Source: Chloroflexota bacterium
GTDB lineage: Bacteria > Chloroflexota > UBA4733
Length of the DNA stretch: 46,161 bases
Direction of reading: 5' to 3'
NCBI GenBank assembly: GCA_023381555.1
Contig: JAMCRV010000115.1
Span: 1-46,161 of the forward strand
Numbering within the stretch: position 1 is the first letter of the stretch; each line of letters begins with the position of its first letter. The translations under genes and the position numbers were made by a program. A model generated the notes under the pieces. It was not told the origin of the DNA, did not search any database, and saw nothing but the letters and a program-made list of their open reading frames with translations. This document shows positions 21,201 through 31,078 of this stretch, in pieces.

Positions 21201-22376
21201 TTAACCCTTTTCACCAGGGGGGCACGGATGAGCGGGTGTGCAGGAGTTGTAGTAGCCAATATCTCGCTCGAGGATCGTCGATCCTACGTTGAAGCGCTCC
21301 CACTGACCAGAACCCGGGGGGAAGAGGCCGTAGGCGGTCTGGCCGATCACGTAAGGATCTGCATCGAGCTGTGACGTGAGCCACTCCCAGTCCTGCACCA
21401 TCTGCTCATCCGAGACCTGGCCTCTCCACCCATTGTAGAGGCCAGTCTCTGTGAGGATGAACGGAGGAGGGTGTATGCCAGCCTTGACGAGGGCACTGTA
21501 GATCGCTCGGTAGCGCAGCATCGCCTGTTGCCCCGCAGGACTCTGCATGGAGCTTACACCCGGAGGGGTGTACTCGTGGACGCCAAAGTACTGACTCGCT
21601 TCAATTGCCCCTGAAAAGTATTTCACATAATCTTCAGGTGTTACGGCTTCAGTGGCGTCGTTTCCGGCGACTGCTGCGATACCGAAATGGCCGTGAAGCT
21701 CACCGGCAAAGGCAACCTGAAATGTGTTCCATGCGGCGTAGTTATTTTGTGCCGGATTGGTATAGCTGGACTCTTCGTTGTAGCTCATCCATGCATTGAC
21801 GACACCCCGAAGAGGCACTGCCAGTTGTGCCACGTAATCGGCGAAGGCACGCCCTTGCGCGGCTGGATCATTGAGCGGTTGATTGGCGACGTAGCGCCGC
21901 CCGATGATGAAGGCTTTTGGAAACTGGGCACGTACTACACGAGCGAAGTCCGGCGATGGGTCCATCAACAGGATGACAGAAGGCCGCCAGATCTGCATCT
22001 CGGTCAAGAAGCTGCCGCCACTGCCGTACACGCCAAGCCCCAGTTTCGTCACACGGAGTGGACCCGGCGTCGCGGTTGGTGTGGGAACTAGCGTTGCAGT
22101 CGGCGCTGGTGTTGGAGTATGGGTAGGGGTAGACGTGGGAGTAGGTGTTGAAGTGGCAGTCGGAGGAGGTGTGGCGGTCGCTGTTGGCGTCTGCGTGGGT
22201 GATGCAGTAGCTGTGGAACTCGCTGAAGGTGACGGTGAAGGAGAGGCTGTCGCAGTGGGCGTGGCAGTGGCGGTAGGAGCTAACTGCGGGGTGGGCGAAG
22301 CCGTTGGCTTGGGTGGGGGAGAGTGACTCGAAGAGATGAGCTTGGTCACTGCACCGCCCACTATGAGCAAGGCCAC
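21201..22376 (-). CDS. Membrane-anchored protein with P/T/S-rich linker and glycoside hydrolase-like (TIM-barrel) domain
   Basis: N-terminal TM, ~80 aa (S/T/A)PT linker, then GVYGSGGSF...NEESSYTNP...HEYTPPG...FILTETGLYNGW. Frame is open upstream of 22376, so the start is uncertain. Confidence 0.75.
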   Translation of the reverse strand: MALLIVGGAVTKLISSSHSPPPKPTASPTPQLAPTATATPTATASPSPSPSASSTATASPTQTPTATATPPPTATSTPTPTSTPTHTPTPAPTATLVPTPTATPGPLRVTKLGLGVYGSGGSFLTEMQIWRPSVILLMDPSPDFARVVRAQFPKAFIIGRRYVANQPLNDPAAQGRAFADYVAQLAVPLRGVVNAWMSYNEESSYTNPAQNNYAAWNTFQVAFAGELHGHFGIAAVAGNDATEAVTPEDYVKYFSGAIEASQYFGVHEYTPPGVSSMQSPAGQQAMLRYRAIYSALVKAGIHPPPFILTETGLYNGWRGQVSDEQMVQDWEWLTSQLDADPYVIGQTAYGLFPPGSGQWERFNVGSTILERDIGYYNSCTPAHPCPPGEKG

Positions 22377-22479
22377 GAGAATGACAGCTGCGGCCAGCCA
22401 GCGCTCCGGTGTGTGTTGCCTTCGCTGCTGCAGTGTCAGACTCCTCTTGCTCGAGCTTCTTCGGAACCGAATGCTTGAC

Positions 22480-24843
22480 TCATGGCAGGGTCATAGTGCC
22501 GATCCTTGCCGCATTGTTCGGTGCGGGCGCTCCGGAAGCAGTCACGGCAGGAACGCGCGCGCCGGGCTCGCCGGCAGGATAGACGCCAACCACGATTTGG
22601 TACGTTCCTCGCATCATCCCTGGCGGAAGCGGAATCGTGACCTGATCGCTCACCACCTCATGATCCAGCCATACGTCGGTGGGAAATGTATTGTCCCGGG
22701 GCTGCGAGTCGTGGGCCTGGGCCGCCAGACTCCCCCCGGGACTGAGGATCTGAACGAAGATCTCGTACCGGGGTAGTGGTGCGCGCATCGCTTCCCAGAG
22801 CAAGTTAACGAGTACTGCGTGATGAGACGGATTGGTTATGACGTGGGCCTGGAGGAGCGCGAGCCCACGCCCGAAGTGGACAATCGGAGCTGCCGGAGAA
22901 GTGACTGGCGCTGGTCCGACTCTGAACCGCCCGAGCAATGGTGTCACCGGCTGGCCCTGGGAATTGGTGGCGGGAAGCGGGATAGCCCTCCTATAGGTGG
23001 GATCTTGAGCAGTGGGGTCAAGCTTTTGATAGACGACACCCACTACGATTCTTCCCAGTTGAGGCCCCCCGGCGTCTTTGGCGACGTGAATGGTGTAGGG
23101 ATCAGCGTAGGTCGCGCCAACCTGCCAGAGGGGTGTGCCGAGATTGCCGCGTCCCGGAAAGCCGTTCGTGCCACCGAGCTCCTTGCCGGTCGGGCCCAGG
23201 ATGTGAATGCCAACGGTATATGCGCGATGCATCGGGCGCAATGCCTGCCAGTAAAGAGTGACGTGCAGATCGCCGCCGGGCTCTACACTGTTCTCAGTGA
23301 TATCGTAACCAATCAGATGCATCGCCCCGCCGAATACGACGTCGATGCGGTTGGGAATTGTCGCGGCAGTTTGCGCTGACAGTGGCGCGGGAGCGGCGTA
23401 GGCCGGCACGACGACGTTGGGAATGAGCCAGAGTGAGAGAGCCGCGAGCAGCGCTCCTGGAATGAGCACTAGCGGCTGCCAGCGGCGTACCAGTGTGCTG
23501 AAGCCGAGGGCGAGTAGGAGGCTCGTGCTGGCTAAGGCGCCGTAGAGGTAGCGCCCAGGCATGAGGGTTGGCGCCTCATAATAAATGACTCGATAGAGAG
23601 GCTCAGGCACCATAGCAACAGAAAAGATGATCAGGATGGCGAGTACTTGAGCGTCGCTTACGGCGGCTCGTGAGGAGCGAGCTCCAAGATCCGGTGTTGC
23701 AACAATGCCTGTCTTGGCGGAGACCGCTGGGAGCGACCTAGCCCGTACCTCCTGGATAAGTACTATGCCAAGCCCTACCAAGGCAAGCAGGGTACCTGCG
23801 AGGAGGCCTCTGTAGACGGGGCTAGGTGCACCAAGAGTGCCCCAGCCCAACAGCACCCAGTAGCTCTGGAACGAGTAGCCGAGGAGACGCCATATGAAGC
23901 TCTCGCGGAGACTATTGGCCACTTCCTTGGTCTGCAGCCCGATCGAGTTGATGATGGCGCTCGACTGTTTGCGATCAGTGATCCAATGCCCGTAGAGCAT
24001 GCGGTTACGCAGGTACCACCACGCTGCGACGACAACCACAGCGATCACCGTGGCTATTGCGAGCCGCAGGATCAAGTGCCAATCGTGCGTGTTCCACCAG
24101 AGGACTGCATAGATGACGCAGGCGAAAGGCAAGAGAATCAGCGCAGAATTCTTCGTGAGCAGGCTAGCCCCGATGGCAATGCCGAACCAGACTGCCCAGC
24201 GAACTGACGGGGAGCGCAGCAGCAGTAGTGAAGTGAGAAGTGTGAGCCCAAAGGTCACGGGTACGAGCGCATCGTTCGTGACAGCATCTGTTACTCCCAG
24301 TGACGTCGGGGTGAATGCAACGATCGCTGCAGCACCGAGTGAAACTGCCTGAGAAGCCGGGAAGCAGAGCCGGCCGATAATCCAGGTCAGGAGTACGGCC
24401 ACAATTCCCAGGATCACTGACCAGAAACGCGCGATGTGGAGTAGGAGCAGGCCACCGTGCCAGGGAAACGCTTCGACGGAGGGGATGTGCACTGCGGCAT
24501 TGACACCGTGCGCTCCCGTTGCGCTGAGAAAGAACGGATTCATTGGTGGCTGATACTCGCCTTCGGCTCCGATGAAGTGACCGATGATGCCCGGAATGAT
24601 GTAGTAGAGCGGTGGCTGATGACCTTCATCGAAGAATGGTGTGAGCTGCCCTCCGGGGGGTGGAAGGGCGAGATGCTTTGCGATGAACGCGACGTAGGCA
24701 GCGTGCCCCGTCTCATCGTGTGATTCTAGAGGAGGTTGAACCAGACTGTAAGTGACGCCGAGGATGAGGCGTCCGAGAAGGATAATCGCAAGGAGTGCGA
24801 CCGTCACTCCGGATGGCCAGCGGGACTGCTGCATGCGCACCAA
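22480..24843 (-). CDS. Polytopic membrane glycosyltransferase (GT39/ArnT-like) with large extracytoplasmic C-terminus
   Basis: LVQPPLESHDETGHAAYVAFIAKH, DEGHQPPLYYIIPGIIG, many TM helices, beta-rich C-terminal part. Confidence 0.85.
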   Translation of the reverse strand: MVRMQQSRWPSGVTVALLAIILLGRLILGVTYSLVQPPLESHDETGHAAYVAFIAKHLALPPPGGQLTPFFDEGHQPPLYYIIPGIIGHFIGAEGEYQPPMNPFFLSATGAHGVNAAVHIPSVEAFPWHGGLLLLHIARFWSVILGIVAVLLTWIIGRLCFPASQAVSLGAAAIVAFTPTSLGVTDAVTNDALVPVTFGLTLLTSLLLLRSPSVRWAVWFGIAIGASLLTKNSALILLPFACVIYAVLWWNTHDWHLILRLAIATVIAVVVVAAWWYLRNRMLYGHWITDRKQSSAIINSIGLQTKEVANSLRESFIWRLLGYSFQSYWVLLGWGTLGAPSPVYRGLLAGTLLALVGLGIVLIQEVRARSLPAVSAKTGIVATPDLGARSSRAAVSDAQVLAILIIFSVAMVPEPLYRVIYYEAPTLMPGRYLYGALASTSLLLALGFSTLVRRWQPLVLIPGALLAALSLWLIPNVVVPAYAAPAPLSAQTAATIPNRIDVVFGGAMHLIGYDITENSVEPGGDLHVTLYWQALRPMHRAYTVGIHILGPTGKELGGTNGFPGRGNLGTPLWQVGATYADPYTIHVAKDAGGPQLGRIVVGVVYQKLDPTAQDPTYRRAIPLPATNSQGQPVTPLLGRFRVGPAPVTSPAAPIVHFGRGLALLQAHVITNPSHHAVLVNLLWEAMRAPLPRYEIFVQILSPGGSLAAQAHDSQPRDNTFPTDVWLDHEVVSDQVTIPLPPGMMRGTYQIVVGVYPAGEPGARVPAVTASGAPAPNNAARIGTMTLP

Positions 24844-24845
24844 AG

Positions 24846-25826
24846 CTAACGGCTATACACCGGCAAGATACGCATCTCGGTGGTTCCCTCGATGGACGCC
24901 ATCAGGTCGATGTAGTCACGAATCGTAGAGTTTTCCAGCTTGCGCTTGAGCAGCTCGTCTACCTGGAAGATCCCTGCAGAGTTATTGAGAATGATGTTGA
25001 TACTGATCGGTTTGGCTATTCCTTTGCCGATCTCCACACGATCGACAGCTGCAGCGGACACGGAATGGATGTCGACCTTGCCAGCGTGGAAGGGAATTCT
25101 GGATCTCCCCTTCGACATGTCTAGGGCATCAGCAACCTTTACACAGCCCGCCTCGATGGTCAGGCAGATCTCCTCCCATTCGTGGGCTGCGATAGCGTGC
25201 AGCACCTCGCTCACCACAATGGTGCGCTCCGGCTCTTCATAGAGGGGAGCGAGGAGCTCCCTTGCCTTGGGGGCCGCCAGCATAATGCTGTATTGGTCGT
25301 GGAGGTGGCGGTGAACCGAGATGCCGATGTCGTGGAGTGCCGCAGCCAGAACGACGATTACCTCGGCATCGGTTCTGTGCAACCCGTGGTCCTTGACTAC
25401 GCTCGCTTCAATGTTCGACTCAAAGAGCAGCCGGAGCAGCCGGAGAGCGATGTTCGCAACGATTCGAACGTGAACGGGCCCGTGGTCAGTAATGTGAGAG
25501 CGATCAATGGCGTTGACGTTGGCGCAGCGCCAGAGCTGCTGCAGCTCAGCATCCTGCCGGATGCGCTCTAACAGCCCTTCGAGGCGGGTGTTGTGGCGCG
25601 TGGGCACGTGGAACCCGTTCGGGACTATTCCCTCGGGCTGCCGGATGGCCTGCCCACTGACCCCGAGAGGGTGCTCGGAAGTAGGTGTGGAAGTAACGAC
25701 GGAATCTAGCCCGTTGCTGCGGGGGGTGCGCCGTTCCTCGCTATTCGGACGGCTATCGTCCGGCTGGCGCGCAGTCATTGTGAGTACTCTGTTCTTCATT
25801 TCGTTGTTGCTGGAAAGCGGGTCCAC
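24846..25826 (-). CDS. HD-domain phosphohydrolase-like protein
   Basis: HITDHGPVHVRIVANIALRLLRLLFE...VVLAAALHDIGISVHRHLHDQYSIML; HAIAAHEWEEICLTIEAGCVKVADALDMSKGRSRI. Confidence 0.85.
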   Translation of the reverse strand: MDPLSSNNEMKNRVLTMTARQPDDSRPNSEERRTPRSNGLDSVVTSTPTSEHPLGVSGQAIRQPEGIVPNGFHVPTRHNTRLEGLLERIRQDAELQQLWRCANVNAIDRSHITDHGPVHVRIVANIALRLLRLLFESNIEASVVKDHGLHRTDAEVIVVLAAALHDIGISVHRHLHDQYSIMLAAPKARELLAPLYEEPERTIVVSEVLHAIAAHEWEEICLTIEAGCVKVADALDMSKGRSRIPFHAGKVDIHSVSAAAVDRVEIGKGIAKPISINIILNNSAGIFQVDELLKRKLENSTIRDYIDLMASIEGTTEMRILPVYSR

Positions 25827-25938
25827 CAGACACCAGGGCTCAGCATAGCACGCTGGGACGGAGCATCGATGAAATATGTGGGTGGTATGTAAGCTTGCCG
25901 ATCACGACGGCTTCTTCACGACCGGGTGCAGTAGAGTG

Positions 25939-27054
25939 GTAGCATTCGTGGCGAAAGTGGAGGGCGGACGGCCTGTGTCTCGTGCCCGTCGAGTGCAAGC
26001 TGAGCTGCTCACCCGTAACCTCGACGGTGTACTCGTGAGCAACCCGGTGAATATCCGGTATGTAACACGTTTCCACGGAAGTGCGGGGATCCTCGTCATC
26101 ACCACATCAGATTGCTTCCTGCTCGTGGATCCGCGCTACCACGAGCGTGCCGCGGCTGAGGCCCTGGGATGTGAGGTCATTGCCGTTCCCCCACAGACTT
26201 CGTTGTTGACTGTTGCTATCCAAGAGGCGTGCAACCGCAATGCGCGTCACCTGGGTTTCGAAAGTGCACACACGACGGTCGACGTGGCGAGCCAGCTGGT
26301 CGAACGCGCTGAAGCACTGCAGGTATCCCTTGTTCCTCTCCCCGGCTTTATCGAATCGGTGCGACAGGTCAAAGATCAGGAGGAGATTGCAGCCCTACAC
26401 AGGGCTGCGGCGCTCACGGACGCCGCGATGACCCATGCCTGTGCATTACTCCGTCCTGGAATAAGCGAAAGCACGTTGGCGTGGAAGATCGAGGCATTCA
26501 TGCGCCAGCACGGCGCCGAGTCAGTTGCCTTTCCGCCGATTGTGGCCTTTGGTGAGCATAGCTCAAGGCCGCATCATGAGCCTTCTGGCCGCAAGCTCCA
26601 GTGGGGGGAGATTGTCCTTCTCGACATCGGTGCGCAGGTCGGCGGCTACTGCGGTGACCTCACCCGGACATTGGTAGTGGGCGAACCTCCCGAGGGTTTT
26701 GAAGAGCGGTTCCACGCCGTCTTAGCGACGCTTCAACAGCTAGAGCAGTCGATTCGCCCGGGAATGCTGGGATCCGAAGCAGATGCCCTGGCCCACCAAT
26801 ATCTCGCACAGTTTTCGCTATCCGATTTCCTCACGCACCCTGTGGGCCACGCCGTGGGACTGGAGATACACGAGGCACCGTACCTCGCGAAGCGCAATAC
26901 GCAACCGTTGCCGGTGGGTGCCGTCGTCACGATCGAGCCGGCGGTCTATGTGCCGGGATGGGGCGGCATCCGCATCGAGGACTGTGTCGTTCTTGGTCCG
27001 GGTGGCACAGAAAAGCTCACGACTGCACCATATTCTTTCCTTCCCTTACAATAG
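25939..27054 (+). CDS. M24B family Xaa-Pro aminopeptidase/dipeptidase
   Basis: VLLDIGAQVGGYCGDLTRTLVVGEPPEGF; HPVGHAVGLEIHEAPYL; TIEPAVYVPGWGGIRIEDCVV. Start near 25939 inferred from family N-terminus. Confidence 0.93.
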   Translation, partial: VAFVAKVEGGRPVSRARRVQAELLTRNLDGVLVSNPVNIRYVTRFHGSAGILVITTSDCFLLVDPRYHERAAAEALGCEVIAVPPQTSLLTVAIQEACNRNARHLGFESAHTTVDVASQLVERAEALQVSLVPLPGFIESVRQVKDQEEIAALHRAAALTDAAMTHACALLRPGISESTLAWKIEAFMRQHGAESVAFPPIVAFGEHSSRPHHEPSGRKLQWGEIVLLDIGAQVGGYCGDLTRTLVVGEPPEGFEERFHAVLATLQQLEQSIRPGMLGSEADALAHQYLAQFSLSDFLTHPVGHAVGLEIHEAPYLAKRNTQPLPVGAVVTIEPAVYVPGWGGIRIEDCVVLGPGGTEKLTTAPYSFLPLQ

Positions 27055-27082
27055 AGACGGCTTCTTGCTCAGGATGCCGCGA

Positions 27083-27117
27083 CAGTCCCGCCAATCGTGG
27101 CATCGATGGCGGGACTG
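27083..27117 (+). terminator. Perfect intergenic hairpin (terminator/attenuator-like)
   Basis: CAGTCCCGCCA-atcgtggcatcga-TGGCGGGACTG, 11-bp perfect stem between the M24 peptidase and efp; no U-tract. Confidence 0.5.
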
Positions 27118-27151
27118 CTGTTGAGATAAGGCGTTAGCGTGGAGTGAAGTA

Positions 27152-27712
27152 GTGATTAGTACTGGTGACCTGAAAAAAGGCATTGCGATCGAGATCGACG
27201 GGAATCTCTATCGCATCGAGGACTTCCAACACGTCAAGATGGGTCGCGGTAGCGCCTATGTCAAACTCAAGCTGCGGAACATCCGAAAAGGAGACATCAC
27301 CGAGCGCACCTTTCAGTCAGGTGAGCGCTTTAACCGCGCCAGCCTCGAGAAGAGCGAGGTGCAGTTTCTCTATGAAGATGGCGGCACTTTCCATTTCATG
27401 AATACTGAGACGTATGAGCAAATTGCAGTAGATCGCGACCGGCTCGGTGATGCTCCCAGCTTTCTCAAGGAGAACGCGACTGTTTCGCTGTTGAGCTTCG
27501 GGGACGAGCCGATTTCCGTTGAGCTGCCTCCATCTGTCGAAATGGAGGTGACCTACACGGAACCTGGCATCAAGGGTGACACGGCAACCGGTGCGACGAA
27601 GCCAGCGACGCTCGAGACTGGGTACATCGTTCAGGTACCTCTCTTTGTCAACACTGGAGACCGAGTCAGGGTTGACACTCGCTTCGGTACCTACGTTGAG
27701 CGTGTGAGCTGA
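27152..27712 (+). CDS. efp: Elongation factor P
   Basis: STGDLKKGIAIEIDGNLYRIEDFQHVKMGRGSAYVKLKLRNIRKGDITERTF; GYIVQVPLFVNTGDRVRVDTRFGTYVERV. Confidence 0.98.
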   Translation: MISTGDLKKGIAIEIDGNLYRIEDFQHVKMGRGSAYVKLKLRNIRKGDITERTFQSGERFNRASLEKSEVQFLYEDGGTFHFMNTETYEQIAVDRDRLGDAPSFLKENATVSLLSFGDEPISVELPPSVEMEVTYTEPGIKGDTATGATKPATLETGYIVQVPLFVNTGDRVRVDTRFGTYVERVS

Positions 27713-27728
27713 ATCAGAGAGGCTTCGA

Positions 27729-28184
27729 ATGGCAACCGACGGCACGTTACCGGAGTTGGTCCAGACCCTCCTTCCCCAGCTCATCAAGCAGTTCGATAGC
27801 TCAACGCTGAGTGAGCTGGAGTTGCGTCTTGGGGAGCTGCGTGTCACGTTGCGTCGCTCCCTCCAGGCGCAGGTCACGGGCGCCACACCGATGCCACCGG
27901 CTGCGATGTCGCCTGGGGCGGCAGCCGAGCCGGAGCCGCCTCAGGGTTTCACAGTGACGGCACAGATGGTTGGCACGTTCTATCTAACATCCGCTCCTGG
28001 TAAGCCCCCTCTCGTTCAAGAGGGAGACCTGGTGGAGGAGGGTCAAGTCATCGGCATCATCGAAGCCATGAAAGTCATGAACGAGATCGAGTCCGAGGTT
28101 TCGGGACGGGTTGCACGTCTCCTCGTCAAGAACCAGACGCCCGTGGAGTATGGGCAGCCCTTGATGATCATCGTACCGGAGTGA
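27729..28184 (+). CDS. accB: Acetyl-CoA carboxylase biotin carboxyl carrier protein
   Basis: Biotinylation motif GIIEAMKVMNEIESEVSG; downstream of efp. Confidence 0.96.
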   Translation: MATDGTLPELVQTLLPQLIKQFDSSTLSELELRLGELRVTLRRSLQAQVTGATPMPPAAMSPGAAAEPEPPQGFTVTAQMVGTFYLTSAPGKPPLVQEGDLVEEGQVIGIIEAMKVMNEIESEVSGRVARLLVKNQTPVEYGQPLMIIVPE

Positions 28185-28188
28185 GCCC

Positions 28189-29424
28189 GTGCCATTCACG
28201 GTGAGCGAGATCACTCGCTACATCAGTAACCTCTTCAAAGCTGATGAAGAACTCGTCGATGTATGGGTGAGTGGAGAAGTGGGCGATCTGTCACGGTCAC
28301 CACGCGGTCACCTCTATTTCTCCCTCAAAGATGTTTCGGCGCGACTGGACTGTGCAGCGTTTGGATTTGGTCGGAGCAGAGATAGCCATTTTCCCGAAAC
28401 TGGTGATGAGGTTCTTTGTCACGGCCGTGTCGGTGTCTATGAAGCAGGTGGCCGGTACCAACTCTATGTAGACAGGATCATTGCCGTAGGTGTGGGCAAC
28501 CTCTATCGAGAGTTCGAGCTCTTGAAGCAGCGGTTGGAGGCCGAACACCTCTTCGACGCTGATCGGAAACGGCCAGTTCCGCGCCGCGCCGCTCGCATCG
28601 GTGTTGTGAGCTCGGCCAGCGGTGCAGTGATCCACGACATCACCAAAGTGCTTCGGCACCGCTGGCCGCTGATGGAGGTGGTGTTCTCACCGTCGCCAGT
28701 CCAAGGTGACGAGGCAGCCGCGTCTGTTATCGAAGCTCTGAAGTTGCTGCTTGCTGTCCCGGCCATTGACGCTGTTATCATCGCTCGAGGTGGAGGATCA
28801 CTCGAAGACTTGTGGCCTTTCAACAATGAGCAATTGGCACGCTTTCTCGCGACCTACCCAGTGCCAGTAGTTTCTGCGATCGGGCACCAAACCGACTTCA
28901 CGATTACTGACCTCGTTGCTGATCTACGAGCGCCCACGCCGACCGCTGCCGCTGAGCTCGTGTCGGCAGACCGCGAGGAGGAACGCGACCGTCTACGAGC
29001 GATCACTGGTCAGTTGCAGCGCCAGTTGACCGTAGCTCTGGATCGGGCCCATCAGCGGCTACTGGCACTGATTCGCCAGCTGACCCTCTTGGAGCCGCGG
29101 GATCAGGTGCAGCGCTTCCGGCAGTACGTTGATGATTTGGAGGGCAGTCTCGGCCAGCGCTTGGAGCATCGACTCGAGCTCGACCGGCAACGCCTCCATC
29201 ATTTGGGTGCCCGCTTGGAAGTACTGTCACCGCAGAACACGCTACAGCGAGGCTACGCGATTGTCCGCACGGCAGACGCGGGCCGAGTGGTCATTTCGCC
29301 AGCCCAGGTTACCGAAGACCAGCTGCTCGACATCGAAGTGGCACGGGGGTCCTTCAAGGCTCGAGCAGTTACAACGCAGATTACGACCAGAGAAGAAGGG
29401 CGGAGCGACCCTTGGAAGAACTAG
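28189..29424 (+). CDS. xseA: Exodeoxyribonuclease VII large subunit
   Basis: VWVSGEVGDLSRSPRGHLYFSLKD; DAVIIARGGGSLEDLWPFNNEQLARFL; VSAIGHQTDFTITDLVADLRAPTPTAAAELV. Confidence 0.98.
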   Translation: MPFTVSEITRYISNLFKADEELVDVWVSGEVGDLSRSPRGHLYFSLKDVSARLDCAAFGFGRSRDSHFPETGDEVLCHGRVGVYEAGGRYQLYVDRIIAVGVGNLYREFELLKQRLEAEHLFDADRKRPVPRRAARIGVVSSASGAVIHDITKVLRHRWPLMEVVFSPSPVQGDEAAASVIEALKLLLAVPAIDAVIIARGGGSLEDLWPFNNEQLARFLATYPVPVVSAIGHQTDFTITDLVADLRAPTPTAAAELVSADREEERDRLRAITGQLQRQLTVALDRAHQRLLALIRQLTLLEPRDQVQRFRQYVDDLEGSLGQRLEHRLELDRQRLHHLGARLEVLSPQNTLQRGYAIVRTADAGRVVISPAQVTEDQLLDIEVARGSFKARAVTTQITTREEGRSDPWKN

Positions 29425-29663
29425 CCAGTCCTTTGAGCTATGAGGCAGCCGTCGCACGGCTCGAACGTGTTCTCGTGGAGATGGAGGCTCCGGGGTTACC
29501 TTTGGAGCAGTTGCTTGCCCTCTACGAGGAAGGACGGAAGCTCGCCTCGTACTGTCAGCAGCTGCTGGATACAGCTGAGCTCCGCATCCAGGAGCTACAA
29601 CGCCAAGCGGATGGATCGGTAACTAGGCGGCCCTTCGAATCGTCTGACGGGCCTGTAGCCTAG
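29412..29663 (+). CDS. xseB: Exodeoxyribonuclease VII small subunit
   Basis: LSYEAAVARLERVLVEMEAPGLPLEQLLALYEEGRKLASYCQQLLDTAELRIQEL; overlaps the xseA end. Confidence 0.96.
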   Translation: MEELASPLSYEAAVARLERVLVEMEAPGLPLEQLLALYEEGRKLASYCQQLLDTAELRIQELQRQADGSVTRRPFESSDGPVA

Positions 29664-29695
29664 GGGATGGTGCGATCTAGAAGATCTTGCCGGCT

Positions 29696-30400
29696 ATGGT
29701 GGTTGTAACCAAGCTGGGCTGGCTTGCACGTGATCCTGAGGTGAGGGGAAGGAACGAAGAGGTGCGGATCACCGCTCTTCGCCGCGCTCGTCGATCCTCG
29801 ACGGGAGTGTTGGTGGATATCGATGGGGTGTTTGCGTGCGTGTTGTCGCAGCTTGCCGTCGCACAGTTGCATCTGGTGGAGGGGAGTGAGCTCACGGACG
29901 ACGATCGCGTGAGTATCCTCACTGTCGCGGCCCGTGAGCAAGCGCTTGACAGAGCGATGAGCCTTCTCGCCGCTCGACCTCGCAGCGTGCAAGAGGTGGA
30001 GCAGCGATTGCGTTTTTTGAAGTTCGACACTGCGGTTATCAGCGCGACGATTGCCAAGCTGCGGGACTTGGGCGTGCTCGACGATCGTTCCTTTGCGCAC
30101 TTCTGGCGTGAGGAGCGGGACACCTACCGTCCGCATGGAAGGCAGCTGCTGAATCAGGAGCTGCGCGCCCGTGGCGTCGCCCCCGATACCGTTGCAGAAG
30201 TGCTCCCCAGTGAGGAGGAAGAGCTGGAGCTGGCCCGCCGATCTCTGGCGAGGCGATTAGGCCGCTTCCAGGGGGAGTCGTGGCAGGAGTTCCAGCACGT
30301 GTTCTACCCATTCTTGGCACGCCGGGGCTTCTCTCACGAGGTCATCCAGCGGACTCTCCGCGAGACTTGGAGAAAGCAGCAGTGCGAGCCGGAATCCTAA
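29696..30400 (+). CDS. recX: Regulatory protein RecX
   Basis: AMSLLAARPRSVQEVEQRLRFLKFDTAVISATIAKLRDLGVLDDRSFAHFW; ELRARGVAPDTVAEVL. Confidence 0.88.
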   Translation: MVVVTKLGWLARDPEVRGRNEEVRITALRRARRSSTGVLVDIDGVFACVLSQLAVAQLHLVEGSELTDDDRVSILTVAAREQALDRAMSLLAARPRSVQEVEQRLRFLKFDTAVISATIAKLRDLGVLDDRSFAHFWREERDTYRPHGRQLLNQELRARGVAPDTVAEVLPSEEEELELARRSLARRLGRFQGESWQEFQHVFYPFLARRGFSHEVIQRTLRETWRKQQCEPES

Positions 30401-30479
30401 AGCGGGCCCTTTGCCCAATGAACCGGCTATCGTAGACGTGCTTGCTTGGTCGTTCGATACTCAATAGGGCGATGCCCCA

Positions 30480-30902
30480 TTGAAGGCCAACGATACCAGT
30501 TATGAGAGGGGAAAGATCAGCGTGAAGAACGATGGCCGAGACGATACCCGGATATTCGCCGTAGCGCTTGGCATTTTCATTGTAGCTCTTCCGGTGATCT
30601 TCCAGATTGCTCGAGCCTTTCCGCGATCGCCGTGGACGCCTCTGCTTGGTGCGATGCCGCTGGTACCGGCGGCGGTTGCGCTGTTTGCTGTTGTACGCTT
30701 TGTGCGTCTGCTTACTGAGCAGCAACGGCGCGTGCTTCTGGAATCTCTCATCTTTGGCTTCGGCGCGACAGCATTTCTGTCGATCAGCATCGGCTTCCTC
30801 CAGAATGCTGGGTTGCCACTGTTCTCCTGGGTCTGGGTCCTACCGCTGATGGCTATTCTCTGGCTGCTGGGACTATTCCTCGCCTCGAGAAGCTCTTTCT
30901 AG
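30480..30902 (+). CDS. Hypothetical membrane protein
   Basis: Four predicted hydrophobic segments; likely start is an internal ATG or GTG. Confidence 0.55.
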   Translation: MKANDTSYERGKISVKNDGRDDTRIFAVALGIFIVALPVIFQIARAFPRSPWTPLLGAMPLVPAAVALFAVVRFVRLLTEQQRRVLLESLIFGFGATAFLSISIGFLQNAGLPLFSWVWVLPLMAILWLLGLFLASRSSF

Positions 30903-31078
30903 CTGCCCAGCAGGGCATGGCTCCGGCTCTTCGGGGATACGGTTCGGAGGATTGCTGAATTCTCGCTCAACAGCCTGGCATCTTTAGGCTCGTTCTCGAG
31001 TTCCGGGTACAGACTACACGAGAAGGACGTGTACCTGGGTGACGTCCTCGAAGCGTGTTCTCCTGTCCTGTACAACGA

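Noticed and set aside
21005-21259. 84-aa minus-strand ORF downstream of the GH-like protein
   Set aside because: Overlaps the end of the GH-like gene and has no recognised features; possible but unsupported.
22080-22330. GT-rich imperfect repeat tract, considered as CRISPR or satellite
   Set aside because: It encodes the P/T/S-rich linker of the minus-strand protein; no regular spacer-repeat structure.
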